Below, in pieces: positions 6,412 through 13,012 of a DNA stretch of 14,182 nt. The position numbers and the translations under genes were made by a program. How positions within the stretch are numbered: position 1 is the stretch's first letter; each line of letters begins with the position of its first letter. Source of the stretch: Acetobacteraceae bacterium. GTDB taxonomy: Bacteria > Pseudomonadota > Alphaproteobacteria > Acetobacterales > Acetobacteraceae. Below the pieces are notes generated by a model, which saw only the letters and a list, made by a program, of their open reading frames with translations, was not told the DNA's origin and searched no databases. The stretch is from the NCBI GenBank assembly GCA_027489135.1, contig JAIYAI010000499.1, positions 1 to 14,182 of the forward strand. Direction: 5' to 3'.

Positions 6412-6768
6412 TCACGCGACGCAAGGCGTCTTCGGCTCGTAAGTCCGCGGTAGCTGGTTATCTGAAGCTATGACGTCAGCGAGAACTTGACGAATCCCTT
6501 CTGCATGCTCATTTTTTCCTGCTCGCTGCAGTTCAATATATGCCAAGAAAGCTACAGCCGCATCTCTCCATGCAGCACGCTCCAACGGCGATATACCCAC
6601 CATCTCCTGTGAACATATAAAATACTTTAGCTGCTTGACTATCTTTCTTCTTTCTTCTCTTTGCAGGAAATCAAACTGGAAGGGATGGGTGCCCAATTGC
6701 TGAAAATGAATATCGAGGCGCTTAACTGCGCCGGCGACATTCGCATTTCTTACGATTTCTTCATACAC
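6412..6768 (-). CDS. Hypothetical protein, lower-GC orphan
   Basis: 118 residues, not recognised. It starts at GTG 6766-6768, with AAGGA nine bases upstream on the minus strand, a reasonable ribosome site. The product is predicted soluble and mostly helical (QREERRKIVKQLKYF, SPLERAAWRDAAVAFLAYIE, EHAEGIRQVLADVIA), with no signal peptide or membrane segment. Base composition is clearly more AT-rich than the surrounding genes, and codon use is mixed (many ATT, AAA, GAA), which points to recent acquisition. It is isolated between IS fragments. The open frame with good codon structure and a ribosome site favours a real gene, but nothing shows function. Confidence 0.6.
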   Translation of the reverse strand: MYEEIVRNANVAGAVKRLDIHFQQLGTHPFQFDFLQREERRKIVKQLKYFICSQEMVGISPLERAAWRDAAVAFLAYIELQRAGKNEHAEGIRQVLADVIASDNQLPRTYEPKTPCVA

Positions 6769-7018
6769 AGGCGCAGATCCTTTTGATTTGGCACGTTTCG
6801 CGTGTCCTTCTGTTCATTGATTTATTTGCCAGCATATTCCGGCGCTTCGTCGCCAAAGGTCGATGCCCCCTCCGCCTCCCTTGCGGCGCCTTCCTGCGGC
6901 TTCACCCGGCTCGACCGTGCGCCGCAGACAAGCAAGGCGACCACGCCTGTCTGCGCCTCGTTAGCGCGCTCGCACTGCCTCGCCCCAGGCGATAAACGTA
7001 GAGATTTGGAGGTAAGCT
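6769..7018. other. Intergenic stretch without a supportable gene
   Basis: About 250 bp between the orphan gene start and the IS30 fragment. Short frames exist on both strands but show no domain and no ribosome site. The segment nearest 6770 should contain the promoter of the orphan gene; no clear -35/-10 pair is visible. The part near 7018 is likely foreign sequence joined to the IS30 fragment. Confidence 0.5.
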
Positions 7019-7177
7019 CTAGCCTACCCCGACCTCCATCGCCGCGTCCTCGCTCGTCTTGCCAGCAGCGATGAATGCCCAGAACCGACGCCGATCCTCC
7101 TGCCGCGCCACAGTCGGCCGCCCCGGCGACCTCAGTTTGTCTCGCAAAGCCCGATCCGAACGCCGCCGACCCGCCAT
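7019..7177 (-). pseudogene. IS30-family transposase, N-terminal fragment
   Basis: 52 codons from ATG 7175-7177: MAGRRRSDRALRDKLRSPGR, PTVARQEDRRRFWAFIAAGK, TSEDAAMEVGVG, then TAG. The PGRPxVAxxExRRRFWxxIAxGxxSEDAA pattern is the N-terminal HTH region of an IS30-type transposase. The similarity stops at GVG and the catalytic integrase core is missing. Sequence upstream of the ATG (7178-7212, containing TTGTCGCAACACCG on the minus strand) is probably the element's left end. It points away from, and abuts, the IS3 fragment at 7217, suggesting IS30 inserted into that IS3 element before most of it was lost. Confidence 0.7.
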
Positions 7178-7216
7178 CGCACCCACCCCTCCACCACGGT
7201 GTTGCGACAACCAATT

Positions 7217-7525
7217 GAATCCACCCAATATGTCTCCATCCGCTACACCGAGCGGCTGGCCGACGCCGGCATCGCGCCTTCCGTAGGCAGCGTCGGCGAC
7301 AGTTACGACAACGCCCTGGCAGAGATGATCATTGGCCTGTTCAAGGCCGAGGTGATCTGGCGGAGCGGACCCTGGCGCGGCATCGACCCCGTGGAGTTCG
7401 CCACGCTCGAATGGGTCGACTGATTCAACCATCAGCGCCTCCCTGAGCCGATCGGCTATGTGCCGCCGGCCGAAGCCGAGGCACGCTACTATGCCGCCAA
7501 GGGGACCCTTCCCTTGGCCGCATGA
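7217..7525 (+). pseudogene. IS3-family transposase, C-terminal part with opal codon
   Basis: Reads QYVSIRYTERLADAGIAPSV, GSVGDSYDNALAEMIIGLFK, then GPWRGIDPVEFATLEWVD, an in-frame TGA at 7421-7423 where Trp is usual (EWVDWFNHxRL), and continues FNHQRLPEPIGYVPPAEAEA, RYYAAKGTLPLAA to TGA at 7523-7525. The conserved Glu of the DDE triad is in DNALAE. The first half, with both Asp residues, is missing. A different IS3 subgroup from the fragment at 5557. The sequence after the stop (CCCAAACCGACCAGCC) looks like the start of its right-end region. Confidence 0.85.
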
Positions 7526-7632
7526 CCCAAACCGACCAGCCTCCTGTCTGTCGCAGATGGCCTACCATTTGCTCGCGGACGGCAGCCTGCGGGCCTCCTG
7601 GGTAGCGCACCCGTTTGCCGGATTGGGAGCCG
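7526..7632. other. IS3 tail and junction to second IS21 element
   Basis: About 107 bp between the IS3 transposase stop and the right end of the second IS21 element. The first 25 bases look like an IS3 right-end region; the rest is not recognised and no gene is seen. Confidence 0.45.
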
Positions 7633-7702
7633 TGTCAACGGCGGAGCAAAACCAGGCCAGCGTGGCGGCGTAAAACAAGGCCACTGGCGGCACGTTGGGC
7701 AT

Positions 7703-7742
7703 CAGACCTGTCCGGCCCCCGATCGGGGGCCGGACAGGTCTG
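7703..7742. other. 40-bp perfect palindrome after istB
   Basis: A perfect inverted repeat with no loop; the left arm begins CAGACCTGTCCGGCCCCC, the centre is GATC at 7721-7724, and the right arm is its exact complement. It lies 19 bp downstream of the istB stop on the minus strand. There is no following T-run, so it is terminator-like only in stem strength. It could form a cruciform or a bidirectional transcription barrier inside the element; its role is inferred. Confidence 0.85.
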
Positions 7743-7761
7743 CGGCTGGTTCCCTTGATGG

Positions 7762-8625
7762 TCAGCCGGGCAGGATCTCGCCGGTGTCCTGGTCGGTATG
7801 TCCGTCTGCAGCGGCGTCACCTGGCGCTGCCTTCTTCGACTGGCGTCGCCGGGCGGTGGACTGCGCCAGGCGGTAGCTCACGCCATTCATGGTCAGGATA
7901 TGGACATGATGGGTGAGCCGGTCGAGCAGGGCGCCGGTGAGGCGCTCCGAGCCGAGCACCGCTGTCCATTCCTCGAACGGCAGGTTCGAGGTGACGATGG
8001 TGGAGCGGTGCTCGTAGCGCTGGCTGAACACCTCGAACAGCAGCTCCGCCCCGGTCGGCGACAGCGGCACGTAGCCGAGCTCGTCGATGATCAGCAGCTT
8101 CGCCGCCTGCAGCTCCCGCTGCAGCCTGAGCAGACGCTTCTCGTCACGGGCCTCCATCAGCTGGTGCACCAGCTGCGCCGCCGTGGTGAACACGACGCTG
8201 AACCCCCGCTGGCACGCGGCCAGGCCGAGGCCGAGCGCGACATGGCTCTTGCCGGTGCCGCTGTTGCCGAGCGCGATGATGTTCTCGCGCCGCAGGATGT
8301 ACTCGCAGCGCGCCAGCTCCAGGACCAGCATCTTGTTGAGGCTGGGAATGGCGGTGAACACGAAGCTGTCCAGGCTCTTGGTCGCCGGGAACCGCGCCTG
8401 GCGGATCCGACGCTCGACCAGGCGCCGCTCTCGGTCGATCAACTCCAGCTCGAGCAGCCGCAGCAGGTAGCGGGGATGGTCGACGCCGTCGCGGGCGCAT
8501 TCGCGCGCTACCTTGTCGTATTCGCGCAGCACCGTCGGCAGCCGAAGCTGCTTGAGGTGATGCGCCAGCAGGACCTGCGGCGTCCCCTGGCTCGTGCCAT
8601 GCGGCATGCTCTCGGCCACGGTCAT
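7762..8625 (-). CDS. istB: IS21-family helper ATPase IstB (second copy)
   Basis: 287 residues, intact. Walker A is GNSGTGKS at residues 120-127 and Walker B is LLIIDELGY from about 177; TSNLPFEEW and RLTHHVHILTMNGVSYR are typical IstB C-terminal motifs. The start ATG overlaps the upstream istA stop (ATGA), fixing the start. It differs strongly from the IstB at 1726-2583 and belongs to another IS21 subgroup. A polar, low-complexity tail (QSKKAAPGDAAADGHTDQ) ends the protein. Its IstA partner is truncated and fused to phage sequence, so it probably has no functional partner here. Confidence 0.93.
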   Translation of the reverse strand: MTVAESMPHGTSQGTPQVLLAHHLKQLRLPTVLREYDKVARECARDGVDHPRYLLRLLELELIDRERRLVERRIRQARFPATKSLDSFVFTAIPSLNKMLVLELARCEYILRRENIIALGNSGTGKSHVALGLGLAACQRGFSVVFTTAAQLVHQLMEARDEKRLLRLQRELQAAKLLIIDELGYVPLSPTGAELLFEVFSQRYEHRSTIVTSNLPFEEWTAVLGSERLTGALLDRLTHHVHILTMNGVSYRLAQSTARRRQSKKAAPGDAAADGHTDQDTGEILPG

Positions 8626-9165
8626 GCCGCCTGCTCCTGCAGCAGCGCGGCGTAGTCGGCGGCGCGCGTCATGCGCACGTTGGTGCCTGGCAGATACGGG
8701 TAGGCGGTCAGGTCGAGCCTGGCAGGGCGCCGCTCGATCCGAGCCAGGACGATCTGCCGGACCGCGTCAAACCCGATGGCGCCGAGATGGATGGCATCGG
8801 ACACCGCCGCGGCCACCACTTCCTTGGCGGCGATCTCCAGCAGCCGCAGCACCTGGATGAACTCCCGCTTGCCGCGGTTGCCCATGCGTGCCTCCAGTAG
8901 GTGGCGCAGGTGCTGGAACGCCGGCGGCAAGGCCCAGCCCTGCAGCGCCGCTGCCTGGTCCAGCGCGCCCGGCTTGGTCTCGAGCAGCGCCAGGTAGTGC
9001 AGCGGGTCGTAGACGAACTCGCCATGGCCGTAGGAGCGGGCGTGGCGGGCAATCGGCGCGCCGTCGCACAGGATCACCACAGCGTCGACGAAGCCCTTCA
9101 CCACCAACGCCTGGAACCCGTGGGCGGTCGGCACCGAGTAGTCGTTGCCGCGGTAGCGGACCTCG
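8622..9165 (-). pseudogene. istA: IstA C-terminal portion, 5'-truncated
   Basis: About 180 codons: RYRGNDYSVPTAHGFQALV, FVYDPLHYLALLETKPGALD, LEARMGNRGKREFIQVLRLL, YPYLPGTNVRMTRAADYAAL, QEQAA and TGA. This is the Mu-transposase-like C-terminal beta-barrel and tail of IS21 IstA. The HTH and the D, D, E catalytic core are missing. The reading frame continues without a stop into upstream integrase-like and phage-tail-like sequence, so the present protein would be a chimera. The stop overlaps the istB start. Confidence 0.85.
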
Positions 9166-9704
9166 TTGACGAACGTCTGCAGATCCTCGCGCGTGTACGA
9201 TGCGACCGGCTTGTCCCCGCACAGCGTGATGAAGATCGCCTTCCGGTGCCGGAGATATCGGATCCAGGCGCCGACGCCGCCCGGTGCGCCGCCGCCGGTG
9301 GTGTTGGTGTCGCCGCCGGAGCCGCCCCCGGCCGCGCCATTGGCCCCGCCGCCGGTGGCGGCCACTCCGCCGCCGCCGCCCGCGGCGGACACCGAGCCGC
9401 CGAAGGCGCTGGACCTGCCGGTGCCGCCATTGCCGACGATGCCGCCACCGCCGCCGCCCGCGCCGACGACGGTGGCGGAGAGGCTGGCATAGGCGGGGAC
9501 GGTAAAGCTGGTGGTGCCCGGGCTGGTCCATTGCTGGTAACCGGCGCTGTAGGCGGCGATGAAGTCGGCGACGGCCTGGGCGGTGCGGGCCGGGCTGCCG
9601 CCGCGGGCGGTGCACCAGGCATGGAGCGCCTCGGTGGTGCGGGCGGCGGGCGGCGTGCCACCCTTGCCGGCGGCGCTGGTGTAGGTGGCCTCGACATCAG
9701 GCAC
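8622..9704 (-). CDS. Chimeric ORF: glycine-rich phage tail / integrase / IstA
   Basis: One open frame of 360 codons from GTG 9702-9704. Residues 1-60 (VPDVEATYTS, TEALHAWCTA, QAVADFIAAY) and the glycine-rich segment to about residue 147 (WTSPGTTSFTVPAYASLSAT, VVGAGGGGGG) look like a phage tail-fibre or tail-associated protein. Residues about 148-180 (HRKAIFITLCGDKPVASYTR, EDLQTFVNEV) resemble the core-binding domain of a tyrosine recombinase. From RYRGNDYSVP onward it is IstA. The two junctions, near 9265 and 9160, are both in frame. Whether the fusion is expressed is unknown; the likely origin is deletion between neighbouring elements. The phage assignment rests on composition and motif style. 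Confidence 0.6.
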   Translation of the reverse strand: MPDVEATYTSAAGKGGTPPAARTTEALHAWCTARGGSPARTAQAVADFIAAYSAGYQQWTSPGTTSFTVPAYASLSATVVGAGGGGGGIVGNGGTGRSSAFGGSVSAAGGGGGVAATGGGANGAAGGGSGGDTNTTGGGAPGGVGAWIRYLRHRKAIFITLCGDKPVASYTREDLQTFVNEVRYRGNDYSVPTAHGFQALVVKGFVDAVVILCDGAPIARHARSYGHGEFVYDPLHYLALLETKPGALDQAAALQGWALPPAFQHLRHLLEARMGNRGKREFIQVLRLLEIAAKEVVAAAVSDAIHLGAIGFDAVRQIVLARIERRPARLDLTAYPYLPGTNVRMTRAADYAALLQEQAA

Positions 9705-9819
9705 GGCGGCGGCGCTCCAGCCGCGCCAGCCGCTCGCGCAGCGCCGCCACTTCCGCGGCGAGGTCGTGCACGGCGCCGAGCAGGATGGCGTCGAGCGCGG
9801 CAGCGGAGACCGTGAGCAT
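9697..9819 (-). CDS. Small coiled-coil ORF, phage-like
   Basis: 40 residues from ATG 9817-9819: MLTVSAAALDAILLGAVHDL, AAEVAALRERLARLERRRRA. The second half is a heptad-rich, charged helix likely to form a coiled coil. Its TGA stop lies just inside the next gene's start (GTGCCTGA), the tight spacing typical of phage operons. Function unknown; it may be a small structural or chaperone protein of a prophage tail module, which is inference from context. Confidence 0.5.
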   Translation of the reverse strand: MLTVSAAALDAILLGAVHDLAAEVAALRERLARLERRRRA

Positions 9820-10052
9820 GCCGTCCGCGCTTCGCCCATGCGCACCAAGCGGCCGAGCGCGTTGCGGCAAGCAGCCCCATCGGCATCGAGATCGCGTGCA
9901 AACCGAAGGGGCAGGTAGGCTTCGTCCTCCATGCGCACCGATGGGTGGTTCGGGGCTTCTTCGCGGGGATTGGCTGAAACCGCCGCCTTGCGAAGGACTT
10001 CGAAGCCTCCGTCGCGTCAGACTGGGGCTTCTCGTACACCGCCTTCAGTCAT
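9815..10052 (-). pseudogene. Phage-like small gene broken by an opal codon
   Basis: ATG 10050-10052 follows GGGGAG closely and starts MTEGGVREAPV, then TGA at 10017-10019, then the same frame continues RDGGFEVLRKAAVSANPREE, APNHPSVRMEDEAYLPLRFA, DADGAACRNALGRLVRMGEA. Protein-like character on both sides of the stop, and one base change from a CGA codon, suggest a gene of about 80 residues with a nonsense mutation. The frame would end where the coiled-coil ORF starts if GCATGC had been GCATGA; as it stands it reads through. No domain recognised. Confidence 0.45.
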
Positions 10053-10102
10053 GCTCCCCTTACGCCGATTTGGGCGCTCAAAATGAGCTTCTAGCCGGCC
10101 TC

Positions 10103-10672
10103 TCAGCTTACGGCGTCAACATTCCCAGTCAGGTCCATGATCCCTGCCACTACCACGAGCGCAGGCTTCCTGCGTTTCACTTCCGCTGCAAAAATGCGGA
10201 GTGCTTCAGCATGCGCCGCGGTCTCAGCCGTTCGCGTCGCAACAGCTGCGTCTCCGAAGGCGAGCTTCGCGGCGCCACAGTCCCTGTGGGTCATGGCCAC
10301 TACGCGCTTGATATTGTGTAACTGTACCGTAATGTCTAGGTTGTCCCAGAACACGGCGTGCCATGCCGCGAACCGCGCGTTCACTGCGCCGATAGGACCG
10401 CCCGCGATCACGAACTGGCTGTAGCGATCGCGCATGCCGTTGGCGGTCATGTACTGGAGGCTATTCGTGGTGAACCGCGGATCGATGCAGTTAACCAGCA
10501 TCGCCTCGTAATCACCGCTCGCCGCCGCCACTCGCCGCCCAAACACTGAAGTGCCGAGGAGTGTGCCAGCGGCAGCGAGTATCCCTCGCCTGCCAAGGGC
10601 ACGAGCCGAGAGAGCACAGCCGCAGCTATAATGGTGACCCAACTGAGCAGCATTAGAGGTGCATGACAGCAT
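10103..10672 (-). CDS. Tat-exported beta-carbonic-anhydrase-like protein
   Basis: 189 residues. The N-terminus (ALGRRGILAAAGTLLGTSVF) has twin Arg at 28-29 before a hydrophobic stretch, a Tat-type signal, so the protein is probably periplasmic. The mature part has the beta-carbonic-anhydrase zinc and active-site signatures: Cys62-x-Asp64-x-Arg66 in NCIDPRF, and His129-x-x-Cys132 in THRDCGA. The length fits small or divergent members. It would interconvert CO2 and bicarbonate, but many such exported relatives are uncharacterised. The ATG start has AGGG seven bases upstream. Upstream DNA (10673-10820) is AT-rich and holds a palindrome. It looks intact and vertically inherited, unlike its left neighbours. 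Confidence 0.82.
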   Translation of the reverse strand: MLSCTSNAAQLGHHYSCGCALSARALGRRGILAAAGTLLGTSVFGRRVAAASGDYEAMLVNCIDPRFTTNSLQYMTANGMRDRYSQFVIAGGPIGAVNARFAAWHAVFWDNLDITVQLHNIKRVVAMTHRDCGAAKLAFGDAAVATRTAETAAHAEALRIFAAEVKRRKPALVVVAGIMDLTGNVDAVS

Positions 10673-10760
10673 GTCGGCGCCCTACGAAAACGTGATTTGG
10701 CGAGGCTGACGGGTGCCGCTGCGGGCAACAATATCAAATTCTGTAATCAGAAAAAACTCT

Positions 10761-10779
10761 ACAAATATCAGATATTTGT
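10761..10779. promoter_or_regulatory. 19-nt perfect inverted repeat, candidate operator
   Basis: ACAAATATCAGATATTTGT: two 9-bp arms around one central base, in the AT-rich gap about 90 bp upstream of the carbonic-anhydrase-like start. Short single-base-centred palindromes of this kind are commonly dimeric regulator sites. No matching regulator is identified. Confidence 0.45.
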
Positions 10780-10820
10780 TCCTGTGCGGCCGCGCCCCAG
10801 CGCGATGATCGCCTCGAGCG

Positions 10821-11189
10821 CTATCCGCTGTGCGGCGGCCGCAGGAACTCTCCTTGATGTCCTCGCTCCCCCACCTTCACCCCGCCTCGCGCGACGATCG
10901 CCGCGGCCATGGCGTCAGCATCGGGCCCGGCCACCACGCAGGATCGGATGGCGGTGAGGCCCTGGGCCAGCAGACCTGCATCCACGGCCACCTGGATGGC
11001 GGCAAAGACGCCGCGGCGACGGTACGGTGGCCTGACCCAGGACAGCACGCCGTGCGCGATGCCGCTCTCGCCCAGCGGCGCGAGCCGGCAGACCTGGATG
11101 CCGATGGGCTGGCCGTCGAAGGCGCCGAGGGACATTGGCAGACGGCGCCAAAGCGCGAACTGTTCCAGAGCACTTCTGGTGTCACCGCC
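10821..11189 (-). pseudogene. GNAT-type acetyltransferase, probably 5'-truncated
   Basis: The open frame begins just after a stop near 11190 and reads ALEQFALWRRLPMSLGAFDG, QPIGIQVCRLAPLG, GIAHGVLSWVRPPYRRRGVF, ending GGVKVGERGHQGEFLRPPHS. VRPPYRRRGVFAAI is the acetyl-CoA-binding motif A region of GNAT enzymes. The only good ATG (11133-11135) would give 104 residues, shorter than the usual 140-180, and coding character clearly extends upstream of it. A GTG overlapping the kinase stop (11195-11197) lies in a different frame, so a frameshift or a deletion of the N-terminal domain is likely. Substrate unknown. Confidence 0.6.
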
Positions 11190-11193
11190 TCAC

Positions 11194-11982
11194 TCACCGC
11201 GCGCCGTTCGCTGCCACTGTGTCCGGCTCCTGGGACGGCGGTGCGGTGGCGCTGCTCAGAGTGATCGTGAACACCGCCCCCTCTGATCCATTCGCGGCTT
11301 CGATGGTGCCTCCCATGCTTGTCACCAACCCGTGACAGATGGAGAGCCCGAGGCCGGTCCCCGTATCGGGTCCCTTTGTCGTGACGAAGGGCTCGAAGAG
11401 CCGGGGCAGAACCTCGGATGGGATTCCTCCTCCGTTGTCGGCGACGGTCAACGCTATCCTCCCGTCCGGCTGCGGCATGGCTGATATGCGCACTCGACGC
11501 GCTGCCTGGGGTGGAAGGGCGGCAAGCGCATCACGGGCGTTGGAGAGCAGGTTCACCAGCACTTGCTCCAGGGCCACGATGTCGCCCATCACGCAGGGCG
11601 GCCGCGCACCGAGGTCAACGTCCAGCACGATGTTGCTGTCGCGCAGCGCGCCATCGATCCGGGCGCGCACGCCCTCCGTCACCTCATCGAGCCGCACCGG
11701 TCCAGGTCGGATCTGCGCTTCCGGCCCGCGGGAGAAGAGGCGCAGGTGATCGATCACCCGGCCGGCCCGCACCATCTGCTGAGCGATGCGCCTGAGGCGT
11801 GCCTTTGCGCTCTCGAGATCTGCTGCTTCTAACAGAAGCTCTGCATTTTCGCCTGTGAGGGCGGTCACCGCCAGCGGCTGCCGCAACTCATGCGCCAGCC
11901 CGGCGGCCATCTCGCCCAGCGATGCGAGGCGCGCAGAGGTTAACGCGCGAGCCTGTGCCTCTCGCTCGGCCGTGACGTCCAC
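11194..11982 (-). CDS. Sensor histidine kinase, catalytic part
   Basis: 262 residues from GTG 11980-11982. HisKA domain with phospho-acceptor His31 in [12 protein letters not shown]. HATPase domain with N-box [10 protein letters not shown] (about 144-153), G1 ADNGGGIP (181-188), F-box FEPFVTTK and G2 [11 protein letters not shown]. All motifs for autophosphorylation are intact. No membrane segment. The start is uncertain because the natural protein carried a PAS domain upstream, now in another frame (12000-12107); the sequence just before the GTG ([17 protein letters not shown]) is the end of a PAC motif. A cytoplasmic kinase lacking its sensor is likely inactive or unregulated. No response-regulator gene is visible nearby. 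Confidence 0.88.
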   Translation of the reverse strand: MDVTAEREAQARALTSARLASLGEMAAGLAHELRQPLAVTALTGENAELLLEAADLESAKARLRRIAQQMVRAGRVIDHLRLFSRGPEAQIRPGPVRLDEVTEGVRARIDGALRDSNIVLDVDLGARPPCVMGDIVALEQVLVNLLSNARDALAALPPQAARRVRISAMPQPDGRIALTVADNGGGIPSEVLPRLFEPFVTTKGPDTGTGLGLSICHGLVTSMGGTIEAANGSEGAVFTITLSSATAPPSQEPDTVAANGAR

Positions 11983-11999
11983 GAGGTATCCCTGACGTC

Positions 12000-12107
12000 C
12001 ATCGTGCCATCGTCAAACCGCTCATGGCCCACCATCCGGATTCGGACCCAAATCAGGCTGCCATCCGACTCGCCATCCGTCGACTGGCCAGAGGGTAGGC
12101 TTTTGAG
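12000..12107 (-). pseudogene. PAS/PAC remnant of the histidine kinase, frameshifted
   Basis: The frame reads SGQSTDGESDGSLIWVRIRM, VGHERFDDGTM, the central part of a PAS/PAC domain (DGSLxWVRxR style). At about 12000 it must shift frame to join [15 protein letters not shown], the start of the kinase. Upstream it ends in a stop at 12108-12110, so the PAS N-terminus is also gone. The 3' end of the winged-helix gene begins just beyond, at 12121. Confidence 0.6.
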
Positions 12108-12120
12108 TCAGGCTCTGAGC

Positions 12121-12732
12121 CTAGCAACAAGATGGCGACGCAGCGTCACGTTCCTGGCGTTTTGCCATCGTCAATCGATGCCGTTCGTTTTCGAAGCGCG
12201 ACATCAACTTGGCAAGGTCCTGCAGGAATTCGGCGTTTAGTTCCTTGAAGTGTTGCGCGACTGATGCACGTCCTTCGCGGCCAAGTTTCAGCACCCAGCC
12301 TCCCTGCGCGTCCTGCACGATCCAGCCCTTCTGCCGAAACCTAGTAAGTTTCCGACGCACCGTCTCGCGCGGGATTCCCGTGAGGTCGCTCAGCCGTACG
12401 GCATTGGTTGGCGCAAAGGCCGGCATGATCGCGTCGTAGTGCGTCTCCGTGTTGCTGCCTGCCTGTGGCGATGACCTGGCGGTCTCGATCAGCGGGTGCA
12501 ACCCGAATGCGCTCAGCAACAGCGCGTCTTCGAGATCGTCAAAGTGCCGCCGAACACGGGAGAGGTGACCGACGAAAAAAATCGTCCATGATAGATGAAA
12601 CTCTACAAAATTGTTCAAATACATGCCGATGAAATCAACTTCGTATTGATGTGCGTCGAACGCAGTGCCGGCTTGGGGGCGTTCGTGGTTACGGTTCATC
12701 GTGTCATCCAATGCTTGCATTCTAACCGGCAT
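12121..12732 (-). CDS. Winged-helix DNA-binding protein
   Basis: 203 residues from ATG 12730-12732; further ATGs at residues 5 and 12 are possible and none has a strong ribosome site. Residues about 110-150 form a winged helix of Crp/MarR style: AVRLSDLTGIPRETVRRKLT, RFRQKGWIVQDAQGGWVLK. The N-terminal 60 residues have an amphipathic or hydrophobic stretch (FIGMYLNNFVEFHLSWTIFF) and no cyclic-nucleotide or Fe-S motif. The C-terminal helix (FLQDLAKLMSRFENERHRL) may dimerise. Divergent from the repeat adhesin with a 280-bp shared gap, so it may regulate that gene; this is inference. The last few residues (AASPSCC) sit against the kinase remnant and could be a junction. Confidence 0.72.
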   Translation of the reverse strand: MPVRMQALDDTMNRNHERPQAGTAFDAHQYEVDFIGMYLNNFVEFHLSWTIFFVGHLSRVRRHFDDLEDALLLSAFGLHPLIETARSSPQAGSNTETHYDAIMPAFAPTNAVRLSDLTGIPRETVRRKLTRFRQKGWIVQDAQGGWVLKLGREGRASVAQHFKELNAEFLQDLAKLMSRFENERHRLTMAKRQERDAASPSCC

Positions 12733-13012
12733 GAGTGGTCGCGATCCCCATTCTGGGCACCATGCCTACTCGACTGTTTTGCGACGCGTGGCAAGATAGC
12801 ACGTGAAAAAGCAAGGCAGAATAAAATACGGGGAATTTGCGCGTGTCGGCACTTTTTACTTTTATAATTGCCTTCTATAAGCACCAGTCTTCTTTGTATT
12901 TAAGATATTATAAATAGACTCTTCTTGAGAGAGGTTTTGATTGAATCAAATTGCCTGCCTGCGGTCATCGGTAGTGTGCGTGATAGTTATCGGGGCTTGG
13001 GAGAAGCCATTC
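12733..13012. promoter_or_regulatory. AT-rich divergent intergenic region
   Basis: About 280 bp between the divergent winged-helix and adhesin genes, with the lowest GC in the window around 12800-12950. TATAAT at 12863-12868 is a candidate -10, but no convincing -35 sits at the right distance. A 15-bp palindrome lies at 12936-12950. Probably holds promoters for both genes. Confidence 0.5.
12936..12950. promoter_or_regulatory. 15-bp palindrome, candidate operator
   Basis: TTTGATTGAATCAAA: 7-bp arms around one central G. It contains TTGAT and ATCAA, the half-sites of FNR/FixK boxes, but three bases apart instead of four, so it is not a standard FNR box. Position 63 bp upstream of the adhesin ATG suits a repressor or activator site. 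Confidence 0.45.

Larger units (their letters stand above)
7633..9165 (-). mobile_element. Second IS21-family element, 5'-truncated
   Basis: Contains complete istB and the C-terminal half of istA on the minus strand. The right end begins TGTCAACGGCGG at 7633 and carries two related blocks, GGCGGAGCAAAACCAGGCCA and GGCGGCGTAAAACAAGGCCA, the repeated terminal sites of IS21. The opposite end and the istA 5' half are absent; istA similarity ends near 9165, where unrelated coding sequence is fused in frame. It is a different subgroup from the intact IS21 at 313-2646, judged by both proteins and ends. It cannot move by itself with one end missing. Confidence 0.8.

Noticed and set aside
7703..7742. 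Standard rho-independent terminator
   Set aside because: The stem is excellent, but there is no T-tract on either side, so it is only listed as a palindrome.
8901..9815. 304-codon plus-strand frame opposite the chimeric ORF
   Set aside because: It is antisense to IstA and to glycine-rich codons, giving Ala/Gly low-complexity sequence.
12936..12950. FNR/FixK box
   Set aside because: The half-sites TTGAT and ATCAA are three bases apart, not four, so the consensus is not met.
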